DNA of 64,000 bases from Pomacea canaliculata. Lineage: Eukaryota > Mollusca > Gastropoda > Architaenioglossa > Ampullariidae. Shown here one piece after another: positions 35,101-48,000 of this stretch (the first letter of the stretch is position 1; every line of letters starts with the position of its first letter). A program made the position numbers and the translations under genes. The stretch lies in the NCBI RefSeq assembly GCF_003073045.1, contig NC_037590.1, positions 1,328,016-1,392,015 on the forward strand. The letters run 5' to 3'. The notes under the pieces are model-generated. The model saw nothing but the letters and a program-made list of their open reading frames with translations. It searched no databases and had not been told where the DNA came from.

Positions 35101-37887
35101 CCACTTGAGCAGGCCTGGTCGCCAAATACCCCGTCTTGCTTTGCTCTTTGAAGCGGCGCCCAATCTTGTGTGAAAATGAATAAATTCGCCCCGTAACCTC
35201 TAACTGGACAATTAAATCCACGGACGTACTTGTCTCATACTTGTCTCATTGTCTGAAGACGTCGAAAACACGCACACCGCGCGAAAATGTCTTTCGAAAA
35301 GGAATTTCCTAACCGAAAACGATTTCTCGAATGTGTTACTGTGTTTGGCCATTGAAAAAATATTATCGTGTAACCATTTGTCAGACATATTTGATAATAT
35401 TTTAAAAAGATCCTTACGTGGGAAAGCTAGTTTAAAAATGTCATGACTTAATCAGACGCTATCTTGAATGTCGTGCTCTCCGAACTTTGTGTTTTTGAAG
35501 TTGTTCTTTCAACTACGCTTAGTAGTTTGAACTACGCCAAAGATCTAGTACCTGTCATCATGCTGTAGCAAAGACTATCCCGAGGGACGCTAACTAGTAA
35601 GAGGACGGTCCCTTCTTGCGTTGTCTCGGCTACAACATATTTAACTTCAGTGTACTTAGACTCGGCAGGCTAGTCCCACAAGTGAAATAAAATATATTTC
35701 CTTTTCATTTCACATACCATCGTAAATCAGCTACTTTCGCACTTGACTGCAAGCATTATTGTGACGGAAATTTCTAGAAAATGCTCTAACACAAAAACTG
35801 AAGACTTGGAGTTTTCTTTTATTTGAAAGAGTGCTAGTAAACACTTGTGAATGAGGGTAGAGGCGGCATATGTAGGTGTCCATGCAACGAACTGAGCGCC
35901 TACGTATTTAGAATAAACCATAAAAACGATAGAAAACTTGCCGAATCGAGGAAGGAAGTACACTGCGTATACACGTATAAGAGCAAGCCAGGGTTCAGTT
36001 CGCCGACTCACATCAAGCACGCAATGATGTGCTTCACATAGAACCTCATCCGTCACCAATAGGGCGCAGACACCTAGCAATAAGCATTCACCTGGCAGAC
36101 AGGTGCAAACGGGTGGTACCATGATCCTACCTCTACTGCCCTGCCTGGCAAGCATCCAGGCACCTTGACGCGCTTCCACGTAAATATTCAGCATCCATCG
36201 CATATGCACATGCATCAGTTTATTCAAAATATTGTTTTCTGCTGTCGAATGGCATTTCATCATGCTGCCTTGCGAGCGAGCTTGAGAATGAGCTGTCGAG
36301 AAGCGAGATCGATGACTTGAAAGGGCTCGCGAAGTGCAAAATATTTTTCTTAACAGTACATAAAACTTCGTGCAAGAAACTACTTTCCCAAGTCTGACTA
36401 TTTTCTACCCCTCTAAAAACTTAACATCATGTACAGAACGAGATCAACCACCCCGATTGTAAATGAATATGTTTACGCTAATAATACTACTACAGTACAT
36501 TTATATAGTGCAGTGTCATGAGTATGGTCATTAAGTTTTAAAATACTAAACAAACATGTCACACGGGGTCCATCATCATTCAGGAACATGCGTGCACACA
36601 AACACACATTCTCTTCTGCACATACACCGACAGTAAAAGGGTTAAAGATAAAAGCAAAAACTATTCCTACATAATTTTTGTGCCTTTTGACAGAAAAAGA
36701 ATCTACCATGTTATAGGAAAACTGACCCATGGGTTACATTTCGTCAGTTTAGTGGCAGTTTCAGCTGTCGCGCGCCTACACTCTGAAAAAAAAAGGTGGT
36801 GGAGTGTTCAAAATAGTGTAGAAGAATAGTTGTTTAAAGGTTTAATGGGATGCCATTTTTGTCCCAAGTGCTTGACGCAGTGACACAGGTGATATCCTAG
36901 GTGAGAGCAAAGATGAGTAAGGTTACTAGCTATAAGTGTCTAACTGTGTCTGCAATTCTAACCCCACCCCAACACCCCACCCCGATCACCTGACTGTCAC
37001 TAGGACGTTAGATTGGTTTCCACTACTAGTTGTGATCAGACAACTATCATCAGGGAAAGCGCATTCAGTCCTTAAAGAGCAGACAGCGTATCGTGCAAAA
37101 TCATCTTTATTCAGATTTAACCGCGAAATACACATGCTGGTTGTTGTCGTGATAAACGTTGAGCATATTACTTGGCTTTCAAACATGATCCCATTTCCTT
37201 CTTCCTGCTTGTTGAGTGCAGTCTCCTAATGCCACATAGAACTCTATCATAAATGCTTCTCTCAGTCTGGTCCCTCTTCCCTCCAGCTCAAGAGCTGCTG
37301 CTCACCCACTCATGAAAAAACTGTCTCTAGACCACAACTAATTAAGCAATTACAAACTAGTATCAAACGTATTTTCTGTCCAATATTCTGGAAAACATTG
37401 TTCCTTCTCAGTTTCTTGTACCCATGAATCAAAATCGTCTCCTTAATCCATTCCAGTCTGCTTATAGACGCTCGCAGTGAAAGAATGCTATAAAGTGAGC
37501 CACACAAACATGCTCGACCTTCTTTTCCAATCTGCGCGCGGCTCAAAGAGAACTGATAAATGATGATTGAATGTTGGCATAGGACTCCTATCTAAACAAA
37601 AGAGCCTTACTGCTGTTACGCAGGAAGAGTGTTACCAAACACTTCAAATGTTACAGTCAATTAAGCAGTAGTTTTAAAGCAGCGCGCCTTTTTTCCTCTG
37701 CCATATTTACAATAATTTGTATCATATTTATCTCCATCGTTCGACAAATTTTCGCTTCGGTGCATATTTGCTGGTCAGCAAGCAAATCTGCCGAAGGATG
37801 GAAATGTCAAAATAATCAAGAACTTCACGCAAAATTAAATTCCCAGCTTAATTAGCCAAAATGATGAGGATGAGAAACTAAACAAGT
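32160..37887. other. Gene-poor stretch
   Basis: No convincing exon was seen. It contains an A run at 33490-33508, G/C runs near 33675-33730, and a 178-codon minus-strand open frame (36263-35727) without motifs, domains or splice support. Confidence 0.35.
32934..32947 (+). promoter_or_regulatory. CTCF-like motif
   Basis: CACTAGATGGCGCT fits the core of the bilaterian CTCF consensus (CCASYAGRKGGCRSY) at nearly every position. It lies in a gene-poor stretch. Occupancy cannot be judged from sequence. Confidence 0.4.
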
Positions 37888-38030
37888 AAGCCGAATTGGT
37901 CATCGACTCTCTTTTGGGCCTGGAACGATTCGGCTTTCAGTGTTGGGACGATGTAGTCTTACTTGGGACGATATGGACATGGGACGATTCGACTCAGGCC
38001 GCGTGACGAAACGACCGGTGCTAGCAAATT
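37888..38030 (+). repeat. GGGACGAT-repeat family, copy 1
   Basis: CCTGGAACGATTCGGCTTTC, then TGTTGGGACGATGTAGTCTT, TTGGGACGATATGGACATG and GGGACGATTCGACTC are four spaced GGRACGAT boxes. Copies 2 and 3 lie at 54311 and 56031 in the same order and orientation. This copy keeps its CpGs. Confidence 0.7.
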
Positions 38031-39011
38031 TTCCCTGATAATGTGCTGGCTTTTCTTCTTCGTTACCGGTTTATCTTTAGGGTGTCAATGAGTACTGTGG
38101 GGACTGGCTCCAGTTCACTGGATATTCCGAAAGATTATTTTTAAAAAAAAATAAACAAAGGATGTTAAGCTATTAAGTAGATTTATTTAGTTGCAGAGCT
38201 GGTATAAGTAATCGTCTTATTGCACAAATCAATGAAAAGGTAATCATTCTCGTCCATGTGGACAGAATTAAAATCATATCTCGTGAATAATAAGAATATC
38301 GCGTTATATCCTTTTCTACTACAGTTGTGTCCTTTCGCTTGCGACCGGACGGTGCTGACATATTGTGATGAAAGCTAAAGCAAGAACGTGATGTTTGCGG
38401 TGACGATGATCATTTTCATTTTGCGCCGTTATAGGAAATTACGAGTTTTCTCTCCCCTGCCTCGGTGTCCTTAGCTCCCTTCCAATGGTGTTTGTACATC
38501 GTGACTACAGTATGAAAGGACTGCTGGGCAAACACGCCAGTTTATCATTTGATAGCGACAGTGACTCAACTCTTTCATTCAGTCGTTGCGTCATCCTCCA
38601 TCATCGTACGCGCCACGCCGGTGTGTGGTGCGCTGTGCCAAAAAGGCCGGGGCCACTGTGCCATGTTGCCTCCCGGCCTGTCACGAATAGAAGACCCTAT
38701 GTTACATCACCAACACCGCAGGCTTCGATGGCAGCAAGCGTGTTTGTAAGGCATGAACCTCTTCATCCTCAAACTATCATCCCTCCCACCTCGCTGGAAT
38801 GCACTGCTTGTCAGGCCAGACAGGTAAACAACAGCTGGTACCATGATCATAAAGAACACGTGGCTGGGAAGATACAGACAACATGAATCTGAATGACAGG
38901 TGAAGCAGCGGGGCGACAGCAGGCGGAAGAGGACGAGTTTGAAAGGAGGAATGGGGGGGGGGGGGGGCAGGTAAAATAATCATAACGAGCACACCATTAC
39001 CCTGGAAACGT

Positions 39012-39150
39012 ACCTCTTCACTCTCACAGAAAGTGTTACCAGACAGCTTGTCTTTTCCCTCTCGCAGAAAATATTATCAGACACATTGTCTTCTACCATG
39101 GACATACCTCCTCACTCTGCAGGACAGTTTCATCAGACAGCCCATCTTCC
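39012..39150. repeat. Degenerate tandem repeat, three units of about 47 bp
   Basis: The order CCTCTTCACTCTCACAGAAA, TTACCAGACAGCTTGTCTT recurs as CCTCTCGCAGAAAAT, TTATCAGACACATTGTCTTC and again as CCTCACTCTGCAGGACA, TCATCAGACAGCCCATCTTC. Confidence 0.6.
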
Positions 39151-40639
39151 ACAGAATGAAAGATCTTTGCAGTGTAGAATGTGAAACGGATCTTCTAACG
39201 AATCTGTATCACGTAAATACAGAAGACGCTTGTTGAAGGATGGAGGGAGTGGTAGAGACAAAGAAGTGGGGGGGGGGGGGACCACAAAAAGAAAGGGACC
39301 AGAAAGTAAAGGCAGATTAAGTGACCGATATCCGAGTAAGCGGAAACGCCAGCACTCCTGATCTCGACTCCATTTTGCTGGCCATTCTTCTTTCTCTAAA
39401 GCAAACTGAGCTGACTCGCCTCTCCACTTGTCAGGCCCGCGACACTTTCTCCGACTTAACGATGATAACGCCCATGAAAATCAAAGACACTAGCCTTCCC
39501 CCCACCAAGGCTACACTTACATGAGCGTTGCCGCTAGCTCAAAAATAGCTCTCCCAAACATGCGCGCATTCGAGTTTTACCAGTTGCACAGCTTAAAGCT
39601 ACCTGAACAAGCGGGTTTGCATCAGATCTCAACGCCTGTGGACTTCTGAAGCATGAATAGCAGCATCCCTATCTAGATTTTGCCTGGAGACATGCTTCAA
39701 ACATGTGATTCCTTCGAGATTATGCATAAACTACAGTACCTAGTAGCCTATGTCCATCATCACCCCGACCCCACCCACCCCCTTCCCATAAAAACCCCAA
39801 CCCATTAGAAACAAAGGAGGAAAAAGGGTGGGAGTCAACATGGCATCACGTGAGCCATACTAAAACAACAAAAGTAGAACTATGATTATGTCACATCAAA
39901 CACAAGCAGGGACACACCAAGAACAGTGATTTGGCGAAAAGTGTGTTCTTGAACGCCCAATATGGCAGAAGCCACAGTCCGCAGGTCAGGTCTGTGCTTG
40001 ACAATGCATGCTTCCCAGTCAACTGGCTTACTTCTACCTCTCTTTCTCCCACCCATCTACCCTACACTGAATATCACATCAGTCTCTCCCGCATCTGTGC
40101 CCTGCTTTTCTCCTGCTCTCCTCACCAGCAGTTGAACATGTCACTAGACTGACATTCCCAAATAGGTATCAAATAGGAAGAGGCCTGGTGCCTAGGAGGG
40201 TGAACTGGTGGTGGGTTAAAATAGATGAGATAGTGGCTGAGAAGAGCAGGACACTATGTCCTCTCTCCAACCAGTTCCCATGGCTTCCTTTTTTATTTCC
40301 TTCTAGGAAGTTTTCCTCCAGCTGTTTGACTCACTTTCCCCATCCTATAGACCCCTAAGGAACTTTTTTAATCTGTTTTTTAATTATACTTTAAACACAA
40401 ACTTACATTTTCAATACATAAGCAGCTACACTTTGTGAAAATATTTCAGGTTATATATCAGCTAGATAAAGAGATACCATCTGTCACTTCAAAAGAGACA
40501 GACGCTTGAAATACATTTGCTGTCTACTATGCCCAAGGTCTATTCACCGCTGATGACTGTTATAAAGTACAAATGATGCCACAGCCCACCTCTGACATAT
40601 AGCGAGGTGCTTCTAGCTGTATAGATCCATATCCAGCAA

Positions 40640-40740
40640 GTATTTCTCATTCATGTATGTTTACATAGTTATGTAAAGCGCTCCAAGTCCACATTTGGTA
40701 ATGAAAAAAGGCATTTGACAATATACATTATTGCTATAGT
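40640..40740 (+). repeat. Retroposon tail fragment
   Basis: TTTACATAGTTATGTAAAGC then GCTCCAAGTCCACATTTGG, followed by a loosely ATT-rich end, resembles the GTAAAGCGC box at the ends of invertebrate SINE/LINE copies. Confidence 0.35.
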
Positions 40741-43208
40741 TGCTATTGTTTATGGTGGTAGCAATATCAGATGATCAAAAAAGGGCTATATCTCATTTAT
40801 ACACTTTACTAGTCTATTGTAAATGTTTCTCTACTTACAAAAGTGATTTTTTAGAAAGTGTCTGATAGCACAGCTTTTCTGCTTGGTCATTCATGAGTGT
40901 TTTAACTGGAAATCAGTCATCATTTGTAGTACATTTCATTTGGGTATTTTTACTATGCAAATCTTCCCCTTTACCAATGTTAACAATATTTCTTGGTCTT
41001 TTAAGTTCTGTTCATCCTAGATACTATACAGAGGGCATCTGTGTTAATATTTGGAGCATATTTAATTCTTCGTCTGTAACCTATACGCAATAAAAATGAA
41101 GTTCATCTTTTATGCACACGGTAAGAAAACATGCTATGAGTATTCCAAATGTTCCTACTGCAGAAAGAGAAAAAAACATTAAGCTTGAAGATTTATGCTG
41201 AAGCCTTTGCATCAGTGTGTTGCCATGGACAACTTAAGCCTACAGTGGTTTATTACTGAAACTGGTAGTTATGCACACATGCCTAACAAAGTCTGGGTAC
41301 TTAGGTGTCATGTGAAACCAGGCAATAAAAAAGAACAGGATTCTTATTTGACAAAGAAATTCCCTTCCTGTGGGCTTATACTACAGCCACTTTGTATGTT
41401 CTAGTGGCACACCTACAGTGTGTACTCAGATGAGCCAATTATCCAACCTGTGCAAGTCTGGGTGCTTGTGCATACATGTGCTTGTGCAAGTGTCTATAGA
41501 ACATCCCAGCATCTACTGATCTTCCAACAGCTAAGAATGACATAAATGTAATTTTTTTTAAAAAAGGAAAGAAAATTAGGTTTATACGCAAAACTAAAAG
41601 GCAACAATAAGCAACAAGTACTAGGTATTCGCTTTTTATCTGTGGATTTGCCTCAGATGAACAATAATAAAAGGTTGTTTTTTTTTAAAAAATGCTCACA
41701 TTAAGACATTCTACATTTCTTTCTTGATTAATTTGATTCATGGCTGAACAATGAAAAAAAGAGACAGCCTCCAAACATCATCAGTGCTTACAAACTGCAG
41801 ATTTTTTCCCATTGATCAACTGCCAAACTTACATGTGTAGAGGATCTACTGATGCCAGTTGTGTACAACTGACATTTAAAACTAAATATTATTTGTTATT
41901 TATGCATGTGATTAATACTCTTAACATGATCACTAATAATATATCACTCTTGGATACTGGACAGCTATGTATTGTCACCATGAGTTTGGCTGATCATATA
42001 TAATTTGAACAAACAGAGAAACTTCAAAATGGATGTCTTCACACACACACACACTATGCTAATCATAGCTGCATAAGTTTCCTTGCAAATAATCCTCATC
42101 TACCTGAAAGCCATTTATTGGTACCTTAATCATGTCTGCTCTTGCAGTATATTTTTTAAAAAGATCTGTAAAACTACAGAAACAATGTACATTCTAGAGA
42201 ACCTCAAACATTTAAGACAGCAAAAGTTTTCTGCTAACTACAAGTCTGCTCTACTGGATACATCTGCATTTGTTCAAATATTTTGAAGTATTTTCCCTCT
42301 GAAAAATAATTAGAGTGACTGCTACTACTACTACTAGTACTAACATGATTAACTGAACAAAGTGTATATGTTATATCTGTCATTAAAGAACTAAATTATT
42401 ATATAGTAGATCATGTGATCTCGACAATTTTCTTGCCATTATTATAATTTTTTAATATGGAAAGGATGAAAAAAGAACATAGGCAGCTAGTGTTATCATG
42501 TTAGATGGCGTGAAGTCCTACTCATGGTCCATACATTTGTAAAGAGGACAGTAAAAACAAGAAGTTACCTAAATGAAGCCAAAAAGCTTTCAAACCAATG
42601 TGTGGTCTTCTAGTTCTACCGACTCGTTTCCATAAACGTTTTCTTTTTTTCTGTTTTCAATGTTTATAGGTCTAGAAGTATGTGCAAGCTTTTCTGCTTT
42701 TTCTTATCATCACTATTATCCATCCAAGAAAAATTATCTAGCTGAAAAACTGTTAATTGAACGATGACATCTACAAGCGTGACAATCCATTTTTGTATCT
42801 ATAACAGATACCAGTTATATACATTACTTAACAATCCATTCTTATGTTCAGCTGTTAGAATGGTACCAGAACACCGTCTAAAGCTTTCGTTTGAGTAATT
42901 AAACAGTCATCAAACTTTAGAGCTGCTAATCGAAATCAATTTTCGCTGTCCACAATTCTACTACGGCCCTTCCATATTTCAATTGTGTCCGTTTCACTAA
43001 AGATGTCTTTCATTGCTGGTAAATTTTCCGCTTGACTTTACACGACTGCGCGAGTGCTCCAACACTTAGCCGACAGGAAATGCAAGATACATTTACCTAA
43101 ATTATTTACCTAAACATATAATTGAATAACTCACTTAAGAACCCTTTTAAGTATATGTTATAGACAAGCCTTACAAAAAATGGTATCACGTCCTTTCATA
43201 GTTCTTAC

Positions 43209-43349
43209 CTGTTGAATGCAGAACGGGACACCGGACAATCGTGATGCGATTCTTTCTGGTCGCTATTCGGCGATCGCCAACAATCAACTTGACTAAAATC
43301 CACAAAGTTTCCACATGCACGACAAATGAACCTTAGCTGGTGTTCACTG
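43209..43349 (-). other. Possible minus-strand exon (unidentified)
   Basis: Bounded by ATATGCAG on the 5' side and by a strong donor (CAACAG/GTAAGA) at 43208, this stretch is open throughout in one minus-strand frame. The frame reads SEHQLRFICRACGNFVDFSQ, then VDCWRSPNSDQKESHHDCPV and SRSAFN. The CRACG and DCW spacing could be metal-binding. No ATG opens that frame here and no partner exon was found, so it may equally be a non-coding first exon. Confidence 0.3.
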
Positions 43350-43520
43350 CATATATGCAAGACTGGAGTGCTCCACTTTCTAAATTAGTCGTTAGTGTAG
43401 CATTAGGCTTGACGCTGGTGCTCCATTTCCCTCACTGCGCTTTGTCATCTCGTCTGCGCTTCTCTCGCAACGTCACGCACAGACAGACGGGATCTCGCGA
43501 GGATCCTCACTTCCGCCTAG
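43350..43520. promoter_or_regulatory. CpG-rich promoter-like patch
   Basis: A CpG-rich island in AT-rich surroundings carries TCTCGCGAGG at 43493-43502 (a near-match to the TCTCGCGAGA promoter element), AACGTCACG (CRE half-site) and CTTCCGC (ETS-like). It lies 1.5 kb before the CRLF3 start codon and beside the candidate minus exon, so it could serve either or both. CRLF3 has a spliced leader acceptor (TTTATGCAG) near 45004, so an upstream non-coding exon is expected. Confidence 0.4.
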
Positions 43521-45055
43521 TGCATTCAGAAAATAAAGCGCACGCATATGTTACACAGTTAATGCTAAAAACAGTACAATAAACATCAACTGGCAGTTCT
43601 TCTACTGAATGCGAACATTTCAATGTGGCAAGTGTGAAAGTAGTAGAAAGTGATCAGTAATGCTTACAAAAATAATGCTTTTAGCATTAGTTTCGACCGA
43701 GTTAACCCAGTCATTTTATTTTTAAATGTCTTATGTTTATTGTTATGAAAAAAAGCAGCTTGGCGCCTTCACAAGCCTCAGACCAAACTCGAAAGGTATG
43801 ATCGTTATGGGTCAGAAAATCATTTTTGCGCAGGCCTGGTTTCACTGCTACGATATCAAGTTACAGGACCGCATACAGTGAAATAAAATTCAGTATACTT
43901 CTGTGTTTTATTCAGTGTGCAAGCACCTTTGTCAGTTTTTAATTGTTGTGCTTGATAGTGTTTCCATATCTTATATATAAATACAAATAAATAATTCTTA
44001 TAGATTTTGGAAAGGCGGTCACATTTGTTAAATGTTCATTACACGTCTTTGAACATCACAATAACAAAAGATTAAAACAGTTAACTAAAAACGAAGAAAA
44101 TTAGCAGCTGAGCATTGTGTATGGACTAACTTGTAACAATCTTAACAACTAGATTATAAATGTAGAAACTATTGAAGCGACAGGATACTGATACCAATTT
44201 ATGGGAAAAGTTCAAAAAATATATAATGTACCGTGGAACACCATCTGGAACAAAATTTAACATGTTTTTAGCTGAAATACACTAATCAAAGCTTGGTATA
44301 TAAAATCGAATACAAATAAGATTGGGCTTTATGCAAATGGATCATGCCTATAACTGAGGAGCAAATAGAAGTTCGCTGGATTGTCCCAGTGGTAGATTTT
44401 AAAACTCCACAAAGCCAATGATTGTAGAAATTATCAGACATGGGTACAAAGGTCAAAAGACAATGTAAATACACTTTTTTAAAAATAAAGCCAAAGTGAA
44501 AAATGTTTGTGACTGCCAGAAAGATCAGATTTGCTAAATTAGATTTATTTAGATTCACTCGGCAGTCTCTTTCCACCATTATTTTCCCAACATGTATGTG
44601 TGGATATGACTTGTACTGGGTTTCTACTTATACTGAGTTGGGAAATAAAGTCACATCACCATTGTGTCCTGCTCCTCCAGATCCTTGAGCGTGCAGTCTT
44701 GTTAACTTTGTTATAGGGTTGAGTTCAGCATGTCAAAGAATTTGTTCACCAGTAAGTTACCCATATCCTTCAATAATATGGAGTACAGAGGATGGTCCAT
44801 TGTTATCTGGAAATCTTTGTCTGACTTGCAGTGTGTATCTGTTATAAATCTACCCTTTGACATCTTTACAGTTCTCAAAAAGGAAGATTCTCAAAGTGGA
44901 AACAAGTATTTTGATACCAAAGTAGTTCCTGCAGACAGTTTTTAAACAAGTATTTCATCGAAAGCAGAACTTTGCAGATGTTATTTCTGATTTTGTTTAT
45001 GCAGGATCCTATAGACAGAAGGAAGCAATCGTCATACTAAACTAAGAAGTTAACC

Positions 45056-48000
45056 ATGTCTTCCGAAGAGCTTGTCCAAACTGCAGTGGAGATAATTGAT
45101 TCCGCACACAGCTATCGGTTTCAGATGTCGCAGCTGCTGGACACACTGACAGAGCTAGAGGATCAGGTACTCTTTATGTGTTACTGGGTGACATACATTT
45201 GCACATGTTTTTATAAACAACAAATTATATGCAGTCTTCATTTTTTCCCCCCTCCCTGCTTCCTGCAACCTACATTTCTCTGTTGGTGTCTTTTAATTTC
45301 TTTCTCTCTTATTCACATTTATATTGATGTATATGTGAATCTGGCAAAGCTGATATTGTGGTTAGAGTAAGGTATCCCAGGCACACACACTACCCCTTTG
45401 GGTATCCATGTTACACAGCACACTTCTCCTACCTGATTCTGTAGAGGGTGGTAGAAGGTGAGGCATTAAGGGAGATGAGATAAGATAATATAAGACTTTA
45501 TTTTTCCCAGAGGGCAATTCTGTTGCAGCTCGATGAAAATTAAAATTCATACACAATTGCATGCACAAAACTATGCAAGTCTCATTCATTCGCACAGCCC
45601 CATTCAAAAGTCGCACGGCTGAAACAACACCTCACAAAAAAACTGGCCTTGAGATAAGGATATCTCTAACACCTCACCTCTAACAGCTGTAAGGTCATGG
45701 GGCTGCTTTAACTTATTTCCCACAGAAATTTGCCTAATTGAATATTTTGCTTAGAAATATACTTGCATGTCTGTATAGTGCATGTGCATGCTTACAAACA
45801 CAATTAGAAGGTAAATTATTGCTCAACAACCTTTTTGCTGACATGCACAATCTTTTAAAGACTGTTAATTGCATATGGTAATGCACTATTGAAAATTGGG
45901 TAATTTAGTAAGAAAATTTAATTTTTAACATTTCTCTGAAATCTTCACTGCAGGTGAAACACAGTGCCAACCAAACTGCACATACTTTGAAAGCATATTT
46001 TGCTAACCTAAAGGCTTCAGTATGTGAGGCACTAGATGCCAGACTGGAACAGTTGCTGCATGAAATTGAAAGCATCCAAGAAAGAGCTTTGACACCCTTG
46101 CAGCAGAGTAGAGCAATCATTGAGAATAATGCAGAGTCAGCTGCAAATGTCATGAAAGAAGGTGAGCAATGAGTAAACGTGTGATGACTGGTAGTACACA
46201 TATAAATGGTGTACACATAGGTAGATCCACCAGTCTTCCAGACAAGCATGCACTATGAGCCTCACAAGCTGTACAGTTCCATCTAAATTTTATGCTTCAC
46301 AATGTCATTCTTTGGGCAGTCTTGTAGCACATATTTTGCCATCTAAATGACCAGTCCAGAACTTGTTTTCAAAGATGATGATTCAGGTACTAAAACTAAC
46401 TGTTGTGTCACTGATGGCTTTGTTTTACTAGAATGATGTAGACATGTTTGCTCATTTCTGTGCCAGCAAATCACTAATCTCTGTCTAGCATGCGTCATTT
46501 GGAAGATATCCTCTGCAAGAAGATTATGCAGGTTTTGCTTAGAGAAGTCAGAAGACAAAAATAAGTCATTTAGCTCTTTGTCTTTAGAATACTAAAGATT
46601 CAAATAGAATATTCATAAAGAAGACAATTGTCTTGTGTTAGGACTGCTCTGCAAATGCTATTCTACACTTGGTTGGGTTCCATTTTGTCATTCTTCACAG
46701 CTTTGTAAAATACAGGTTCACTTTAATGTTGGGCTTTTGTTAACATCTTCTCAAGTGCACTAACCAGCTTTGGCTTAATTAGCTTTTTTAGGGTTGCCGT
46801 GATATAGCCTTAGTTGCTGGAATGGCATTAGACATGAACATTAGCGTTTTCAGGGCTTTGTTAAATATGAGCATTTGAGACAATGTTCAATAAAAGTTAA
46901 TACTAACATACTACGTAAGAAATATGAATATTTTTGTACTATTCATTTTGCAGTTGTAATGATATACTCTAGCTTATGTGTTGTTCGATTTTTCTTTTAA
47001 TCATAATAATAATAACCAACTTTATTTGTCCCAATGGGCAATTTAAATGGGAAGTGTGCTCTGTTTTCAATATATATATATAAAAGTCATTACAATTACA
47101 ATGCAGTGGAATATTAACATTAACAAGAGCAATGAGAGATATGGGCAAGACATTCCTATCCACACCTACACACACACACCACTGACAGTTCATCTGTGAT
47201 TGAGCAGCTGGATTGCTGATGGCACAAAAGATTTCAGATGCCTATTGCTTTTGCATACAGGCATGGCATAGCGTTTACCTGAACTTAATAATGCAAATTC
47301 CCCCGCTAGCACATGTTCAGGTATTGACAGAATGCGGGAAGCTTTCCTAACTAGTTGTTGGTCACAGAAGGAAGTCAAGTCCCTCTGTTTGATACCAATT
47401 ATCTTGGAACAGATGTGAACAATGTTATTCAAACTATTCCTATCATGGACAGATAGATTATGAAACCAGCATACAAATGAAAAGGATAAAAGACTCTCAA
47501 TAAATGACTGGTAGAAACAGCCTAAAATTGCTTGGCTAGACCAAGCTTATTCTTTCAAATTTGTTGCAGGTGGAGCTCTTTTAGCAGGAAACCCTGAAAA
47601 GAGTCCGGAGAAAATTATTAAATTCAGGGAGAACCCTCTGGTTTCTCGTCTAAACAGGTAGAACATATGAATAAACAATGACAGTCCATCCATGATTGGT
47701 TGGTACCTGCAGTTTAGCATTTTCTTTTTGATTTCTGGTTTGTCGGAGTCGGTTAAATTTTGAGGGTCATAATCAGGAAACTATTTTTTTATTGGATAAC
47801 TCAAAGGAAGTTTGTAGGAGAATGATTTTTTTTTTTTGTTTTTGATAGAATAAATTTCACAGAAACTTTTGGTTTAAGACTGGTCTGAAATATTTTGCTT
47901 TTCGTCAGTCAGCAAGTCTTTCCAAAAGTCTGCATTGTCTTAAATATATTATCATATAACCACTGTGCAAAAGTATTATCATGCTTCAGGCATCTTGTCT

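Larger units (their letters stand above)
38031..43208. other. Gene-poor stretch
   Basis: No convincing exon was seen in about 5 kb. There is a long G run near 38946-38966 and another near 39266-39280. The open frames 38485-38886 (+, 133 codons) and 38361-38173 (-, starting MSAPSGRKRKD) have no domain and no splice context. The right half is very AT-rich. Confidence 0.35.

Noticed and set aside
35727-36263. 178-codon minus-strand open frame
   Set aside because: It is one of the longest open frames in the window, but its text shows no domain, no repeat and no splice context, and it overlaps a plus-strand frame. Treated as chance until transcript evidence exists.
36476-36530. Possible retroposon tail (CATTTATATAGTGCAG)
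   Set aside because: Only one short box matches; too little to call beside the clearer tails at 12.8, 24.3 and 32.1 kb.
38173-38361. Minus-strand frame starting MSAPSGRKRKD, ending beside an AATAAA
   Set aside because: The first 12 residues look gene-like, but the rest is AT-rich and featureless, and no donor was found after the start.
36090-38855. Shared text AGACAGGT...GGTACCATGATC at about 36098 and 38818
   Set aside because: About 30 bases of loose similarity without extension on either side; could be chance or a very old repeat.
38485-38886. 133-codon plus-strand open frame starting MVFVHRDYSMKG
   Set aside because: No recognisable motif; it lies in a GC-richer patch where stops are rarer. 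There is no donor/acceptor support.
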